Origin: Acidobacteria bacterium UBA2161
GTDB taxonomy: Bacteria > Acidobacteriota > Vicinamibacteria > Vicinamibacterales > UBA823
Direction: 5' to 3'
DNA: 64,000 nucleotides
NCBI GenBank assembly: GCA_002328835.1
Contig: DCWN01000041.1
Span: 137,529 to 201,528 of the forward strand
Shown: positions 9,076 through 19,279 of the stretch, piece after piece
How positions within the stretch are numbered: the stretch's first letter is position 1
Layout: every line of letters starts with the position of its first letter
Made by a program: the position numbers and the translations under genes
Notes under the pieces: generated by a model
The model's input: the letters and a program-made list of their open reading frames with translations, nothing else
The model's database searches: none
Told to the model about the DNA's origin: nothing

Positions 9076-10227
9076 TCACGTTGCGCTCGTGCGTAGCTGT
9101 TTCTTGTCGGCGTGGCGTTCGAGCGCGAGTTCGACGAGACGGTCGAGGAGCTGCGGGTACGCGAGACCGCTGGCCTCCCACAACTTCGCGTACATGCTGA
9201 TCGTCGTGAATCCGGGAATCGTGTTCAGCTCGTTCACGAACAACTCACGCGTCCCATCGTTCAGTAGGAAATCCACCCTGGCCATGCCGCAGCCGTCGAC
9301 CGCGCGGAATGCGGCCTCGGCAAGCCGCCGAACCTCCTCGGCCTCGTCGGGCTCTATCGGAGCCGGGATGCGCAGCGCCGAGCCGGTGTCGAGATACTTC
9401 GCCTCGTAGTCGTAGAACTCGCGCGAGGGGACGACCTCGCCCGGCACCGACGTCGCGATGTCGTCGTTGCCGAGGACCGCGCACTCGATCTCCCGGGCGT
9501 TCGGCACCGCCGCTTCCACGACGATCTTCCGATCGAACTGGGCGGCCAGCGCGATCGCCGCGTCCAGATCGTCAGCCGTCTTGACCTTGGAGATCCCCAC
9601 GCTCGACCCCAGGTTGGCCGGTTTGACGAAGAGGGGAAACCCGAGCTCGGAGGCGATCATCTGGCGAATCGCTGCGGGGCCGTCCCGCCAGGCCGCACTC
9701 CGGACGAGGCGGTGGTCGACCTGGGCCAGGCCGTTGGCGCCGAACAGCACTTTCATCACGGCCTTGTCCATCCCGACCGCCGAGGCCAGGACCCCGGCGC
9801 CGACATACGGCACGTCGGCCAGCTCGAGGAGGCCCTGCACGGTGCCGTCCTCCCCGTACGGGCCATGCAGCACGGGGAACACGATGTCGAGCGCGAGATG
9901 CTGCACCGGTGGTGCGACGGTGCCGTCCGCGAGCTGCACCATCGCCTGTGGCTCGGTCACCCTCGGCGGCGGTGGCCTGAGCGGTGGTGCGTCGACCGGT
10001 TCGGCGGCCTCCAGCTCCAGGCGGGCGCGCTGGATGACGTCGGCGGCCTCGACGATCGTCGGCGGGCGATTGGGGAGACTCCAGCGTCCGTCGCGGCCGA
10101 CGAGAATCGCGATCGGCTCGTAGCGATCGGGATCGAGATGTGCGATGACAGCGGCCGCCGACGCCAGCGAGACTTCGTGCTCGCCGGAGCGACCCCCATA
10201 CAGTACGCCGATCCGCAGCCGTGGCAC
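9076..10227 (-). CDS. ddl: D-alanine--D-alanine ligase
   Basis: A 383-residue ATP-grasp ligase making D-Ala-D-Ala for peptidoglycan in the cytosol. Diagnostic segments are VLYGGRSGEHEVSLASA at the N-terminus, HGPYGEDGTVQGLLEL, the ATP-grasp region FPLFVKPANLGSSVGISKV and the C-terminal FVNELNTIPGFTTISMYAKL. GTG at 10227 places the family N-terminus (RLRIGVLYGG) correctly. An upstream in-frame ATG at 10296 directly abuts a TATACT -10 hexamer and would add 23 non-homologous residues. The enzyme diverges from tgt over a 81-bp region holding an AT-rich promoter core. Confidence 0.92.
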   Translation of the reverse strand: MPRLRIGVLYGGRSGEHEVSLASAAAVIAHLDPDRYEPIAILVGRDGRWSLPNRPPTIVEAADVIQRARLELEAAEPVDAPPLRPPPPRVTEPQAMVQLADGTVAPPVQHLALDIVFPVLHGPYGEDGTVQGLLELADVPYVGAGVLASAVGMDKAVMKVLFGANGLAQVDHRLVRSAAWRDGPAAIRQMIASELGFPLFVKPANLGSSVGISKVKTADDLDAAIALAAQFDRKIVVEAAVPNAREIECAVLGNDDIATSVPGEVVPSREFYDYEAKYLDTGSALRIPAPIEPDEAEEVRRLAEAAFRAVDGCGMARVDFLLNDGTRELFVNELNTIPGFTTISMYAKLWEASGLAYPQLLDRLVELALERHADKKQLRTSAT

Positions 10228-10295
10228 TCGTGTCCCGCCGTTCGCGTGTCGATGGAGGACGCAGACGGAGCCGACAGCCCGTCCGAGAACTCGCA

Positions 10296-10302
10296 TAGTA
10301 TA
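10296..10302. promoter_or_regulatory. Overlapping divergent -10 elements, ddl/tgt
   Basis: The 7 bp TAGTATA reads TAGTAT on the plus strand, 7 nt before the tgt ATG at 10309, and TATACT on the minus strand, 69 nt before the ddl GTG. One small AT island therefore probably serves both genes. tgt would be leaderless. Confidence 0.5.
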
Positions 10303-10308
10303 CGCCCA

Positions 10309-11487
10309 ATGACGCCCTCGAGCCCGCGGGTGTTCGACTTTCACGTCACCGACCACGACGGTGCGGCGCGGCGAGGGGTGATGTCGACAGCGCACGGCGT
10401 GGTCGAGACGCCGGCATTCATGCCGGTCGGGACCCGAGGTGCCGTCAAGGCGATGACGCACCGGGACCTCGTCGATCTCGGTGCCGAGATCATCCTGGCG
10501 AACACCTATCATCTGCACCTGCGGCCCGGCGCCGACCTGATCGAGCGCCTCGGCGGGCTGCACCGGTTCACCGGCTGGGACCGACCGATCTTGACCGACA
10601 GCGGCGGGTACCAGGTCTTCAGCCTGGCCTCGCGGCGAACGGTCGACGACGAAGGCGTGCGCTTCCGTTCGCATCTCGATGGTGAAGCGCATCTGCTCAC
10701 GCCCGAGCGTGCGACCGACCTGCAATGGGCGCTCGGGTCGGACGTGGCGATGGCCTTCGACGAGTGTGTGGCGTTCCCCGCCGACGCGTCAGCCGCGCGC
10801 CAGGCCATGGAGCGGACGCTCCGCTGGGGCGAGCGCGCCCGACGGCGCTTCGAGGCACGCCGCGCCGCGGGCACGGGCGTGAACCCCGGGCAGGCGCAGT
10901 TCGGCATCGTGCAGGGGGGCGTCCACGGCGAGCTGCGGGCGGAGAGCGTCGACGGAACGGTCGCGTTGGGGTTCGAGGCGTACGCCATCGGCGGGCTGAG
11001 CGTTGGCGAACCGGTGCCGGTCATGTACGACGTCGTCGCCGAGACGGCGCCGCGGTTGCCGCCGGCGTGCCCCAGATACTTGATGGGCGCCGGAACCCCG
11101 GTCGACCTGGTCGAGGCTGTCTCCCGAGGCGTCGACCTCTTCGACTGCGTCCTGCCGACGCGGAACGCCCGGAACGGTCAGCTCTTTACCTCCCAGGGGC
11201 GTCTGAACATCAAGCAGGCGCGGTTCGCCGACGACCCGAAGCCACCCGATGAGCGGTGCGCGTGCTACACCTGCCGCGGGTACTCGAGGGCCTACTTGCG
11301 CCACCTCTACGTGTCCGATGAGATGTCGGCGGCGACCCTTAACACGTTGCATAACCTCCACTTTTACCTTGACACGATGCGGAGGATTAGGGAGGGTATA
11401 AAACTCGGCACGTTGGAAACGCTCAGACAGGAATTCCACCTGCTCGACTCCCGCCCACAGGCCCACGCCCCGTCGAACGCCGAGTGA
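10309..11487 (+). CDS. tgt: Queuine tRNA-ribosyltransferase (Tgt)
   Basis: A 392-residue TIM-barrel enzyme exchanging G34 of GUN-anticodon tRNAs for preQ1 in queuosine synthesis. Motifs visible are PAFMPVGTRGAVKAMT, LANTYHLHLRPG, TDSGGYQVFSL, the nucleophile region DLFDCVLPTRNARNG and the zinc site CACYTC plus a later His (HNLHFYL). ATG at 10309 gives the family N-terminus. Sequence upstream in the same frame is antisense to ddl. It starts the tgt-yajC-secD-secF series, the classic gene order in many bacteria. Confidence 0.95.
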   Translation: MTPSSPRVFDFHVTDHDGAARRGVMSTAHGVVETPAFMPVGTRGAVKAMTHRDLVDLGAEIILANTYHLHLRPGADLIERLGGLHRFTGWDRPILTDSGGYQVFSLASRRTVDDEGVRFRSHLDGEAHLLTPERATDLQWALGSDVAMAFDECVAFPADASAARQAMERTLRWGERARRRFEARRAAGTGVNPGQAQFGIVQGGVHGELRAESVDGTVALGFEAYAIGGLSVGEPVPVMYDVVAETAPRLPPACPRYLMGAGTPVDLVEAVSRGVDLFDCVLPTRNARNGQLFTSQGRLNIKQARFADDPKPPDERCACYTCRGYSRAYLRHLYVSDEMSAATLNTLHNLHFYLDTMRRIREGIKLGTLETLRQEFHLLDSRPQAHAPSNAE

Positions 11488-11557
11488 GCGGAACTCGCAG
11501 GCCAGGCGAGGCCGGCGGGTTCAGCGTGCCGCGACGAACCAGGAACCCGGTGACCGC

Positions 11558-11917
11558 ATGACCGTACCGACGATCGCAGAGAGTCCGCTGCTCGTGGCGA
11601 TGGCCTCGCCGGCCGATCCGAACGCCAGCGTCTGGGTGCCGTTCGTGCCGTTCGCCATGATCCTGGCGATCTTCTATTTCGTCATCCTGCTGCCGATGAA
11701 GCGTCGTCAGAAGAAGGTGCAGGAGTTTCAGGCCGCGCTCAAGGTGGGTGACCGGGTCGTGTCGACCTCGGGTCTCTACGGTGTCATCACGAAGGTGAAC
11801 GACGAACGCTCCGTGCAGGTGCAGATCGCGGAGAAGGTGAGGGTCGATATCGCGCGGGCCGCCATCGGCGGGTATCAGGGCCAGGAGCCGGTCGTCGCCG
11901 ATTCGAACCAGAGCTGA
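11558..11917 (+). CDS. yajC: Preprotein translocase accessory subunit YajC
   Basis: 119 residues. One transmembrane helix (WVPFVPFAMILAIFYFVILL, about residues 26-45) is followed by the conserved LPMKRRQKKVQEFQAAL and the small beta domain VGDRVVSTSGLYGVITKV. YajC associates with SecDF at the inner membrane. It lies 70 bp after tgt and 54 bp before secD. Confidence 0.95.
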   Translation: MTVPTIAESPLLVAMASPADPNASVWVPFVPFAMILAIFYFVILLPMKRRQKKVQEFQAALKVGDRVVSTSGLYGVITKVNDERSVQVQIAEKVRVDIARAAIGGYQGQEPVVADSNQS

Positions 11918-11971
11918 TTTCTCGGGCCGCGCCTGAACTGCGGCATCGGACGGAGCATTGAACAGAGAACC

Positions 11972-13540
11972 ATGAAGACTAATCTTCGCTGGAGGCTGCT
12001 CTCGATCGTCGGCATCCTCGCCCTGGCCGGGTGGTCGGTGTACCCCCCGGAGGAGAAGGTGCGGCTGGGGCTCGACCTGAAGGGCGGCGTGCACATGGTG
12101 CTGCGGGTGCAGACCGACGACGCGCTTCGGATCGAGACCGAGACCAGCATGGAGCGGGTGCGCGAGGTGCTCGAGGTCAGCAATGTCAACGTCGGGACGA
12201 TGTCGATGGAGTCCCCGATGCGGTTCCGGGTCGAGGGCGTGGCCGGGGACCAGGATGCCGAGTTCCGCCGGATCACCGACGAGCAACTCGACGTCGTCTT
12301 CAGTCGCGTGTCGGGCGCCGGGGGGCGCTATACCTTCCAGATGCGGCCGAACATGGCCGTGTCGCTCCGCGATGAGTCGGTGCGGCAGGCGCTGCTGACC
12401 ATCGAGCGTCGCGTCAACGAACTCGGAGTCGCGGAGCCGATCGTGGCGCCCCACGGCGTCGGCGGCGACCAGATTCTCGTGCAGTTGCCCGGCGTGACCG
12501 ACGTGGACCGGGCGAAGGAGATCATCCGGTCCACGGCGCTGCTCGAACTGAAGCTGGTGGAAGGCGGGCCGGTGATCTCGCGCGAGCTGCTGTTGCAGGC
12601 CAGCGGCGGTCAGGTGCCCGACGGCATGGAAGTCCTGTCGGGCGCCGACGACACGCTGAGCGCCGGCGCGGCGCCTCAATCGATGTTCTACCTCGTGAGA
12701 CGCGTCGCGGCGATCACCGGACGAGACCTGCGGACCGCCCGCCCGACGCTCGACGAGAACAACTTGCCGGCGGTGAGCTTCACCCTCAACCGCGACGGCG
12801 CCCGCAAGTTCGGCGACGTGACCGGCCAGAACATCGGGCGCTACCTCGCCATCATCCTCGACGGCCGGGTGCAGTCGGCACCGCGGATCGAGGGCCGGAT
12901 CACGGGTGACGGCCACATCAGCGGGGGGTTCACCCAGCAGCGGGCCGCCGACCTCGGGCTCGTGCTGCGGTCGGGCGCCCTGCCGGCGTCGCTGACCTAC
13001 CTCGAGGAGCGGACGGTCGGCCCGACGCTGGGCGCCGATTCGGTGCGAGCCGGCGTCCTGGCGTCGCTGACCGGCCTCGTGCTGGTGGCGCTGTTCATGC
13101 TCGTCTACTACAAGCTTGCGGGCATCAACGCGATCCTGTCCGTGGCGCTCAACCTGCTGATCCTGCTGGGCTTCATGGCGCACCTGAATGCCACGATGAC
13201 GCTGCCGGGGATTGCCGGCTTCATCCTGACGATCGGCATGGGCGTCGATTCGAACGTGCTCATCTTCGAACGAATCAAGGAGGAACTGGGGACCGCTAAG
13301 AGTGTTCGGCTCGCGGTGGCCGCTGGATTCGATCGGGTGTTCCTGACGATTCTCGATACCCACGTGGCTTCGCTCATCGCGGCGGCGTTCCTGTTCCAGT
13401 TCGGCACCGGCCCGATTCGCGGGTTCGCGACGACGCTCTTCTTTGGGCTACTCTCGAACGTGTTCACCGCCGTGTTCGTGTCGCGGACCTTGTTCGAGAC
13501 GGTCCTGTCCCGCCGGCAGGTGACCCGACTCAGCATCTGA
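11972..13540 (+). CDS. secD: Protein translocase subunit SecD
   Basis: 522 residues. SecD with SecF uses the proton motive force to pull exported proteins through SecYEG. The sequence has an N-terminal helix, the P1 periplasmic domain starting LGLDLKGGVHMVLRV, and the second part with LDGRVQSAPRIEGRI. The six-helix RND-like membrane domain carries GMGVDSNVLIFERIKEEL. Length and order are typical. The secF ATG follows only 3 bp after the stop. Confidence 0.95.
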   Translation: MKTNLRWRLLSIVGILALAGWSVYPPEEKVRLGLDLKGGVHMVLRVQTDDALRIETETSMERVREVLEVSNVNVGTMSMESPMRFRVEGVAGDQDAEFRRITDEQLDVVFSRVSGAGGRYTFQMRPNMAVSLRDESVRQALLTIERRVNELGVAEPIVAPHGVGGDQILVQLPGVTDVDRAKEIIRSTALLELKLVEGGPVISRELLLQASGGQVPDGMEVLSGADDTLSAGAAPQSMFYLVRRVAAITGRDLRTARPTLDENNLPAVSFTLNRDGARKFGDVTGQNIGRYLAIILDGRVQSAPRIEGRITGDGHISGGFTQQRAADLGLVLRSGALPASLTYLEERTVGPTLGADSVRAGVLASLTGLVLVALFMLVYYKLAGINAILSVALNLLILLGFMAHLNATMTLPGIAGFILTIGMGVDSNVLIFERIKEELGTAKSVRLAVAAGFDRVFLTILDTHVASLIAAAFLFQFGTGPIRGFATTLFFGLLSNVFTAVFVSRTLFETVLSRRQVTRLSI

Positions 13541-13543
13541 CGC

Positions 13544-14530
13544 ATGCAGATTTTCAAAACCCCGAACATCAATTTCTTCCGGTGGCGCTGGCAGGCGGCC
13601 GGCGCCTCGGCGCTCGTGATCCTCGCCGGCCTGGGCACGATGTGGTCGATGGGCGGCGTGCCGCTTGGCATCGACTTCTCGGGGGGCACCGCGGTCGTGA
13701 TCCGTTTCGCGGACACGACACCCGAGGACGCCGTGCGGGCGGCGATCGCCGCCATTCCCGGCGAGAAGGTCGTGCAACAGTACGGCGATCCGTCGGCGAA
13801 CGAAGTGCTCGTCCGGCTGCCGCAGATCGACGTCGAGACCGGGGCCGACCTCGAACAGGGCGCGACCGCGATCGTGGAGGCCATCGAGGGGGCCGGGCTG
13901 GGCGAGTTCGAGGTGCAGAGCACCGACATCGTGGGACCGGTCATCGGCCGGGATCTCCAGCAGAAGGGGATCTACGCGACGTTGGCAGCCCTGGCCGGCA
14001 TCCTCATCTACGTCAGCGTCCGTTTCCGGTTCAGCTTCGCCGTGGGCGCGATCGCCGCGGTGTTTCACGACATCTTGGTGACCGTCGCCTTCCTGGCGTT
14101 TTTCGGCTACGAGCTGTCGCTGAACGTCGTGGCGGCGATTCTGACGATCACCGGGTATTCGGTGAACGACACGATCGTCATTTTCGACCGTGTCCGGGAG
14201 AACCTTCGTTCGATGCGCCGCGATCGGCTCGAACTGGTCGTCAACAAGAGTGTGAACCAGACACTGGCACGCACCATCATCACGTCGGGCACGACGTCGT
14301 TGGCCGTCCTCGCCCTGTTTCTCTTTGGCGGGGAGGTGTTGCGCGGATTCGCCTTCACCATGCTCGTCGGCATCGTCAGCGGCACCTATTCCACGGTGTT
14401 TATCGCGGCTGCCACAGCGGTCTTCATGAGCGAACGCAAGGCCGCGCAGCGCGCCGCCGCCGCGCCGGCCGCGGGCGGCGGCGGCAGCAGACGGCCCCGG
14501 CGCCGCAAGGTGAAAGCCCGCGCGTCATGA
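13544..14530 (+). CDS. secF: Protein translocase subunit SecF
   Basis: 328 residues, the RND-like partner of SecD. Visible are the LGIDFSGGTAVVIRF motif in the periplasmic P1-like domain and the membrane segment TGYSVNDTIVIFDRVRENLR typical of SecF. The C-terminus is an Arg/Ala/Gly-rich cytoplasmic tail rich in basic residues. It directly follows secD (3 bp). Confidence 0.95.
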   Translation: MQIFKTPNINFFRWRWQAAGASALVILAGLGTMWSMGGVPLGIDFSGGTAVVIRFADTTPEDAVRAAIAAIPGEKVVQQYGDPSANEVLVRLPQIDVETGADLEQGATAIVEAIEGAGLGEFEVQSTDIVGPVIGRDLQQKGIYATLAALAGILIYVSVRFRFSFAVGAIAAVFHDILVTVAFLAFFGYELSLNVVAAILTITGYSVNDTIVIFDRVRENLRSMRRDRLELVVNKSVNQTLARTIITSGTTSLAVLALFLFGGEVLRGFAFTMLVGIVSGTYSTVFIAAATAVFMSERKAAQRAAAAPAAGGGGSRRPRRRKVKARAS

Positions 14531-14548
14531 TGCGTTGAGCCGACTCCA

Positions 14549-15358
14549 GTGAGCGCGCTCATCGCCGCCTTCCTCGGAGCCGTCCAGGGGCTCACCGAGT
14601 TCCTCCCTGTATCGAGTTCGGCTCACCTGCTGCTGTTCCGCGAATTCCTCGGATGGGATGTCGGGCGATTCGGCCTCGCGTTCGACGTCGCCTGCCACGC
14701 CGGGACGCTCCTCGCGGTCGTCGTCTTTTTCAGGGATGACCTGTTGGCCATGGCCCAGTCGTTGCCACGCGCACTGTCGGCGTCGCCCGACGAGGCCGGC
14801 CGCCAGGTGCAGCTGATCGCCCTGGGCACGCTGCCGATCGTGGTGGTCGGCCTCACCTTCCAGGGCGTCATCGAGCGGTCGCTCAGAGTTCCTGCGGTCA
14901 CGGTCGTCGCGCTGTCCCTGGGCGCCGTGGCGTTCTTCGCCGTGGAGCGGATGGCGCGTGGAACCCGCGACAGCCGATCCCTGACCTGGCCCGCGGCCCT
15001 CGTGATCGGCGGGGCCCAGGCGGTCGCGCTGATCCCGGGCGTGTCGAGGTCCGGGGCGACCATCGTCGTCGGCATGGCCCTGGGCCTGTCTCGTGCGGCT
15101 GCCGCGCGGTTCGGGTTCCTGCTCGGGATTCCGGCGATCGTGGCCGCGGCCTGGCGGACCGCGATGACGCTCGACGCCGCCGATCTGACCGGATCCGTGG
15201 CGATGGCGATGCTGGTCGGTCTGGTGGCGTCGGCGGTCGTCGGCTACGCGGTGATCGCGTGGTTCCTGAGGTACCTTGCCAAGCACCCGCTCGATGTGTT
15301 CGCGTACTATCGCCTCGGGTTGTCCGGAGCCGTTCTAGTCTGGCTCCTCGGTACGTAA
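14549..15358 (+). CDS. uppP: Undecaprenyl-diphosphatase UppP (BacA)
   Basis: 269 residues, a polytopic membrane enzyme dephosphorylating undecaprenyl pyrophosphate to recycle the lipid carrier. Motif 1 GLTEFLPVSSSAHLLL and motif 2 PGVSRSGATIVVGM are intact. The GTG start at 14549 lies 18 bp after secF. The TAA stop overlaps the ATG of the next gene (TAATG), so the two are probably coupled. Confidence 0.94.
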   Translation: MSALIAAFLGAVQGLTEFLPVSSSAHLLLFREFLGWDVGRFGLAFDVACHAGTLLAVVVFFRDDLLAMAQSLPRALSASPDEAGRQVQLIALGTLPIVVVGLTFQGVIERSLRVPAVTVVALSLGAVAFFAVERMARGTRDSRSLTWPAALVIGGAQAVALIPGVSRSGATIVVGMALGLSRAAAARFGFLLGIPAIVAAAWRTAMTLDAADLTGSVAMAMLVGLVASAVVGYAVIAWFLRYLAKHPLDVFAYYRLGLSGAVLVWLLGT

Positions 15359-15990
15359 TGGCCATGCAGTGGTTTCGTCGCAGCCTGCTCGCCGGCTTCT
15401 TCGTGACGGTCCCGCTCATCGTGAGCGTGGTGGCGCTCGTCTGGCTGTTTCAGCTGGTCGACGGGTTCATGGGGCCCTACCTGGTCGAACGGCTCGGCCA
15501 GGAGGTGCCGGGGCTCGGCCTGCTCGCCACCGTGGCGGGCCTCCTCATCATCGGCGCCGTGGCGACGAACGTGTTGGGGCGTCGACTGGTGGAGCGGACC
15601 GAGCGAGCCTTGATGCGGGTGCCGGTCTTCAAGACGATTTACGCGCCGGTCAAGCAGCTCATTCTGGCGTTCTCTCCCGACAACGAGTACGGGTTCAAGC
15701 GAGTCGTCATCATCGACGACGCCGAGCGCGGATTCGTTCTGGGCTTCCTCACCAAGGAGTTCGATCTCGATCGAGGCGATGGCGTCGAGCGCCTGATGGC
15801 GATCTACGTGCCGACCAATCACCTGTATCTGGGCGACGTTCGCATCTATCCGAGCCGGCTGGCCAGCTTCCCGAACATTTCGGTGCAGGAGGGGATCCGG
15901 ATCTTTCTCACCGGCGGCATGGCTGTGGCCGATCTCGTCCGAGCCTTGGATTCGGACCCGAACCCGGATCCGACCCGGACCGACGCCTAG
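15358..15990 (+). CDS. DUF502 family membrane protein
   Basis: 210 residues. Two N-terminal transmembrane helices (about 9-30 and 45-67) precede a soluble domain with the family signatures VPVFKTIYAPVKQL and VYVPTNHLYLGDV-like IYVPTNHLYLGDVRIYP. DUF502 proteins are conserved inner-membrane proteins without established biochemistry. The start overlaps the uppP stop, suggesting a link to envelope lipid metabolism, which is inference only. Confidence 0.88.
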   Translation: MAMQWFRRSLLAGFFVTVPLIVSVVALVWLFQLVDGFMGPYLVERLGQEVPGLGLLATVAGLLIIGAVATNVLGRRLVERTERALMRVPVFKTIYAPVKQLILAFSPDNEYGFKRVVIIDDAERGFVLGFLTKEFDLDRGDGVERLMAIYVPTNHLYLGDVRIYPSRLASFPNISVQEGIRIFLTGGMAVADLVRALDSDPNPDPTRTDA

Positions 15991-16010
15991 TCGGGTCGGG
16001 CCGCCACGGA

Positions 16011-16040
16011 TTGACAGGACCGAGACCAGACTGCTAGTTT
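16011..16040 (+). promoter_or_regulatory. Promoter of hppA
   Basis: TTGACA (16011-16016), an 18-bp spacer and TAGTTT (16035-16040), about 66 bp before the hppA ATG. The -35 is perfect and the -10 is moderate. Confidence 0.5.
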
Positions 16041-16106
16041 TACGGGTTTTGTCGTCGCGCGCGGGCGGCAGGTAGGGGTGAGCGGCGCGCCGGAGAGGAA
16101 TCATCG

Positions 16107-18215
16107 ATGGGACAGCAGCTGTTTGTGATCTTTGGAATCGGCGCGCCGATCTGCGCGGCGATCTTCGCGTTCATCCTCATACAGGCGATCAACAAGCGCG
16201 ACGCGGGCACCGACCGGATGAAGAGCATTGCCGCGCTCATCCGCAGCGGCGCCATGGCGTTCCTGCGCGTGGAGTACTCCGTGCTGGCGGTCTTCGTTGC
16301 CGCGATGTTCATCGTGCTGGCGGTCTTTCTGCCCCGCAGCGCGGTGACCACGGCGGTGGCCTTCCTCGTCGGCGCGACCTTGTCGGCGTGTGCCGGCTGG
16401 GTCGGGATGCGCACGGCTACCGGGGCGGCGGTGCGGACGACGCAAGCAGCCAAGACGAGTCTCGCGAGCGCGCTCCGCGTGGCGTTTTCCAGCGGGGCCG
16501 TCATGGGGCTGACCGTGGTGGCGCTCGGCACGCTGGGGATCGCCATTCTCTACTCGATGTTCGGCGGCCTGGACGGCGCGGGTCCGGCAGCCGTCGAGTC
16601 GCTGTTCGGTCTGTCGCTCGGGGCCTCGTCGATCGCCCTGTTCGCGCGCGTCGGTGGCGGCATCTACACCAAGGCGGCCGATGTCGGCGCCGATCTCTCG
16701 GGTAAGGTCGAAGCCGGTATTCCCGAGGACGATCCCCGGAATCCCGCGACGATTGCCGATGCCGTCGGGGACAACGTCGGCGACGTGGCTGGGATGGGCG
16801 CCGATCTGTTCGAGTCGTACGTCGGCAGCATCATTTCTTCGATCGCGCTGGCCTGGGCGATGAGCGCGGCCTCCGCCCAGGCTCTCTGGGGAACCCCAGC
16901 CGACGCGTTCGACCAGTTGCAGGGTGCGCTCGTGCTGTTTCCGGTCGTCCTGGCCGGGGTCGGCATCATCTGCTCGATCGTCGGCACGTTCGCCGTGCGG
17001 ACCAACGACGAGAAGGCGATTCAGGGGGCGCTCAACCGGGGCTTGTTCCTGGCATCCATACTCGTGGTGCTGGCGGCGGGCGGCCTCGTCTCCGTGCTCG
17101 AGTTGCCGATGGCCATTCTTTGGTGCGTGATCGCCGGCCTGGGTTCGGGCGTTGCGATCGGCAAGCTGACCGAGTACTACACCGCGAAGGACCTCGCGCC
17201 CGCCCAGCGCATCGCCCAGCAGTCCGAGACAGGCCCCGCCACGAACATCATCGCCGGGCTCGGCATCGGCATGATGTCGTGCGGCGGGCCGACCCTGGTG
17301 ATCTGTCTGGCGATCTTCCTGAGCTTCGACTGGGCCGGCCTCTACGGCATCGCGATCGCGGCCGTGGGGATGCTCTCGACCCTCGGTATCAGCCTGGGCG
17401 TCGATGCCTACGGTCCGGTGGCAGACAACGCCGGCGGCATCGCGGAGCTGAGCGGATGCGAGCCGTTCGTCCGGGAGCGGACCGACGCGCTCGACGCCGT
17501 CGGCAATACGACGGCCGCCATCGGCAAGGGCTTCGCCATCGGTTCGGCGGCGCTGACCGCGCTGGCGCTGTTCAGCACCTATCGGGCGACCGCGGACGCC
17601 GCGATCGAGGCCGCCGGCGGCGTCGGAGCCTTCAACACGCGGCTGCTCAGCCTGAATCTCGACAATCCCAACGTGCTGCTCGGGATGTTCATCGGCGGCA
17701 TGCTGCCCTTCATCTTTTCGGCCCTGACGATGAACGCCGTGGGGCGCTCGGCCAACAAGATGATCGAAGAGGTGCGGCGGCAGTTCCAGTCGATTCCCGG
17801 CCTGCTCGAGGGCAAGGCCGAGCCCGACTCGGCTCAGTGCGTCGCCATTTCGACCAAGGCGGCCATTCGCGAGATGCTGGCGCCGGGCCTGCTGGCGGTG
17901 ATCGCTCCGATCGCCACCGGCTTCATCCTCGGGGTCGCCGGCCTAGGCGGTCTGCTGGGCGGCTCGCTGGTGACCGGCGTCCTGATGGCCCTGATGATGG
18001 CCAACGCCGGCGGCGCCTGGGACAACGCGAAGAAGTTCATCGAGGAAGGCAACCTGGGCGGCAAGGGGTCCGAGCCGCACAAGGCGGCGGTCATCGGCGA
18101 CACCGTGGGCGACCCGTTCAAGGACACCGCCGGCCCGAGCCTGAACATCCTCATCAAGTTGATGAGCATCGTTTCGGTGATTTTTGCGCCGTTGGTCGTC
18201 GGCTGGATGCTCTGA
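16107..18215 (+). CDS. hppA: Membrane-bound ion-translocating pyrophosphatase, K+-dependent type
   Basis: 702 residues, about 16 membrane helices. It couples pyrophosphate hydrolysis to H+ or Na+ export. The catalytic segments DVGADLSGKVEAGIPEDDPR, AVGDNVGDVAGMGADLFES and the C-terminal GDTVGDPFKDTAGPSLNI are intact. The determinant motif reads GNTTAAIGKGFAIG: Ala at the position where K+-independent enzymes have Lys, and Gly three residues on. The enzyme should therefore be of the K+-requiring class, which contains both Na+ and H+ pumps. A Shine-Dalgarno GAGAGGAATC precedes ATG 16107. Confidence 0.94.
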   Translation: MGQQLFVIFGIGAPICAAIFAFILIQAINKRDAGTDRMKSIAALIRSGAMAFLRVEYSVLAVFVAAMFIVLAVFLPRSAVTTAVAFLVGATLSACAGWVGMRTATGAAVRTTQAAKTSLASALRVAFSSGAVMGLTVVALGTLGIAILYSMFGGLDGAGPAAVESLFGLSLGASSIALFARVGGGIYTKAADVGADLSGKVEAGIPEDDPRNPATIADAVGDNVGDVAGMGADLFESYVGSIISSIALAWAMSAASAQALWGTPADAFDQLQGALVLFPVVLAGVGIICSIVGTFAVRTNDEKAIQGALNRGLFLASILVVLAAGGLVSVLELPMAILWCVIAGLGSGVAIGKLTEYYTAKDLAPAQRIAQQSETGPATNIIAGLGIGMMSCGGPTLVICLAIFLSFDWAGLYGIAIAAVGMLSTLGISLGVDAYGPVADNAGGIAELSGCEPFVRERTDALDAVGNTTAAIGKGFAIGSAALTALALFSTYRATADAAIEAAGGVGAFNTRLLSLNLDNPNVLLGMFIGGMLPFIFSALTMNAVGRSANKMIEEVRRQFQSIPGLLEGKAEPDSAQCVAISTKAAIREMLAPGLLAVIAPIATGFILGVAGLGGLLGGSLVTGVLMALMMANAGGAWDNAKKFIEEGNLGGKGSEPHKAAVIGDTVGDPFKDTAGPSLNILIKLMSIVSVIFAPLVVGWML

Positions 18216-18380
18216 TTCGAGGGAGAATATTTGGCGAAACTGGTGTCGCGAGGCCAGTTGAAGGTCCAGGGCCATTTTTCAGAGAGCGGTGTCTAACTTT
18301 TTCGAACCTCACCTCTCCGAGGGAATCGCTCGGCGATTTGGCCCGCCGGTTTTCCGCCGGTTTTTGGCTCGAGAGGTTCG

Positions 18381-18410
18381 TTGACACGGGTTTTTCGCTC
18401 TGCATATAAT
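18381..18410 (+). promoter_or_regulatory. Consensus sigma-70 promoter of the tonB-exbBD cluster
   Basis: TTGACA (18381-18386), an 18-bp spacer and TATAAT (18405-18410). Both hexamers are perfect, the best promoter in the window. Transcription would start near 18417, giving a 44-nt leader with GGAGG before the GTG at 18461. The remaining part of the 245-bp gap after hppA holds nothing else I can identify. Confidence 0.8.
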
Positions 18411-18460
18411 CGACGGTCTTGTCGGGTTGCAAATGAGCTTCGGAGTGCAGGAGGTCGATC

Positions 18461-19177
<717 letters not shown>

Positions 19178-19279
19178 ACGCAGCGACAGATGTTCCAGAG
19201 ACGGAGAGTTCGTGAACTTGCAGCAGTGGGACCGTTCCAGCGCCCACTAACCGGAAACCTTTAGACGGGAGGATGGGCG

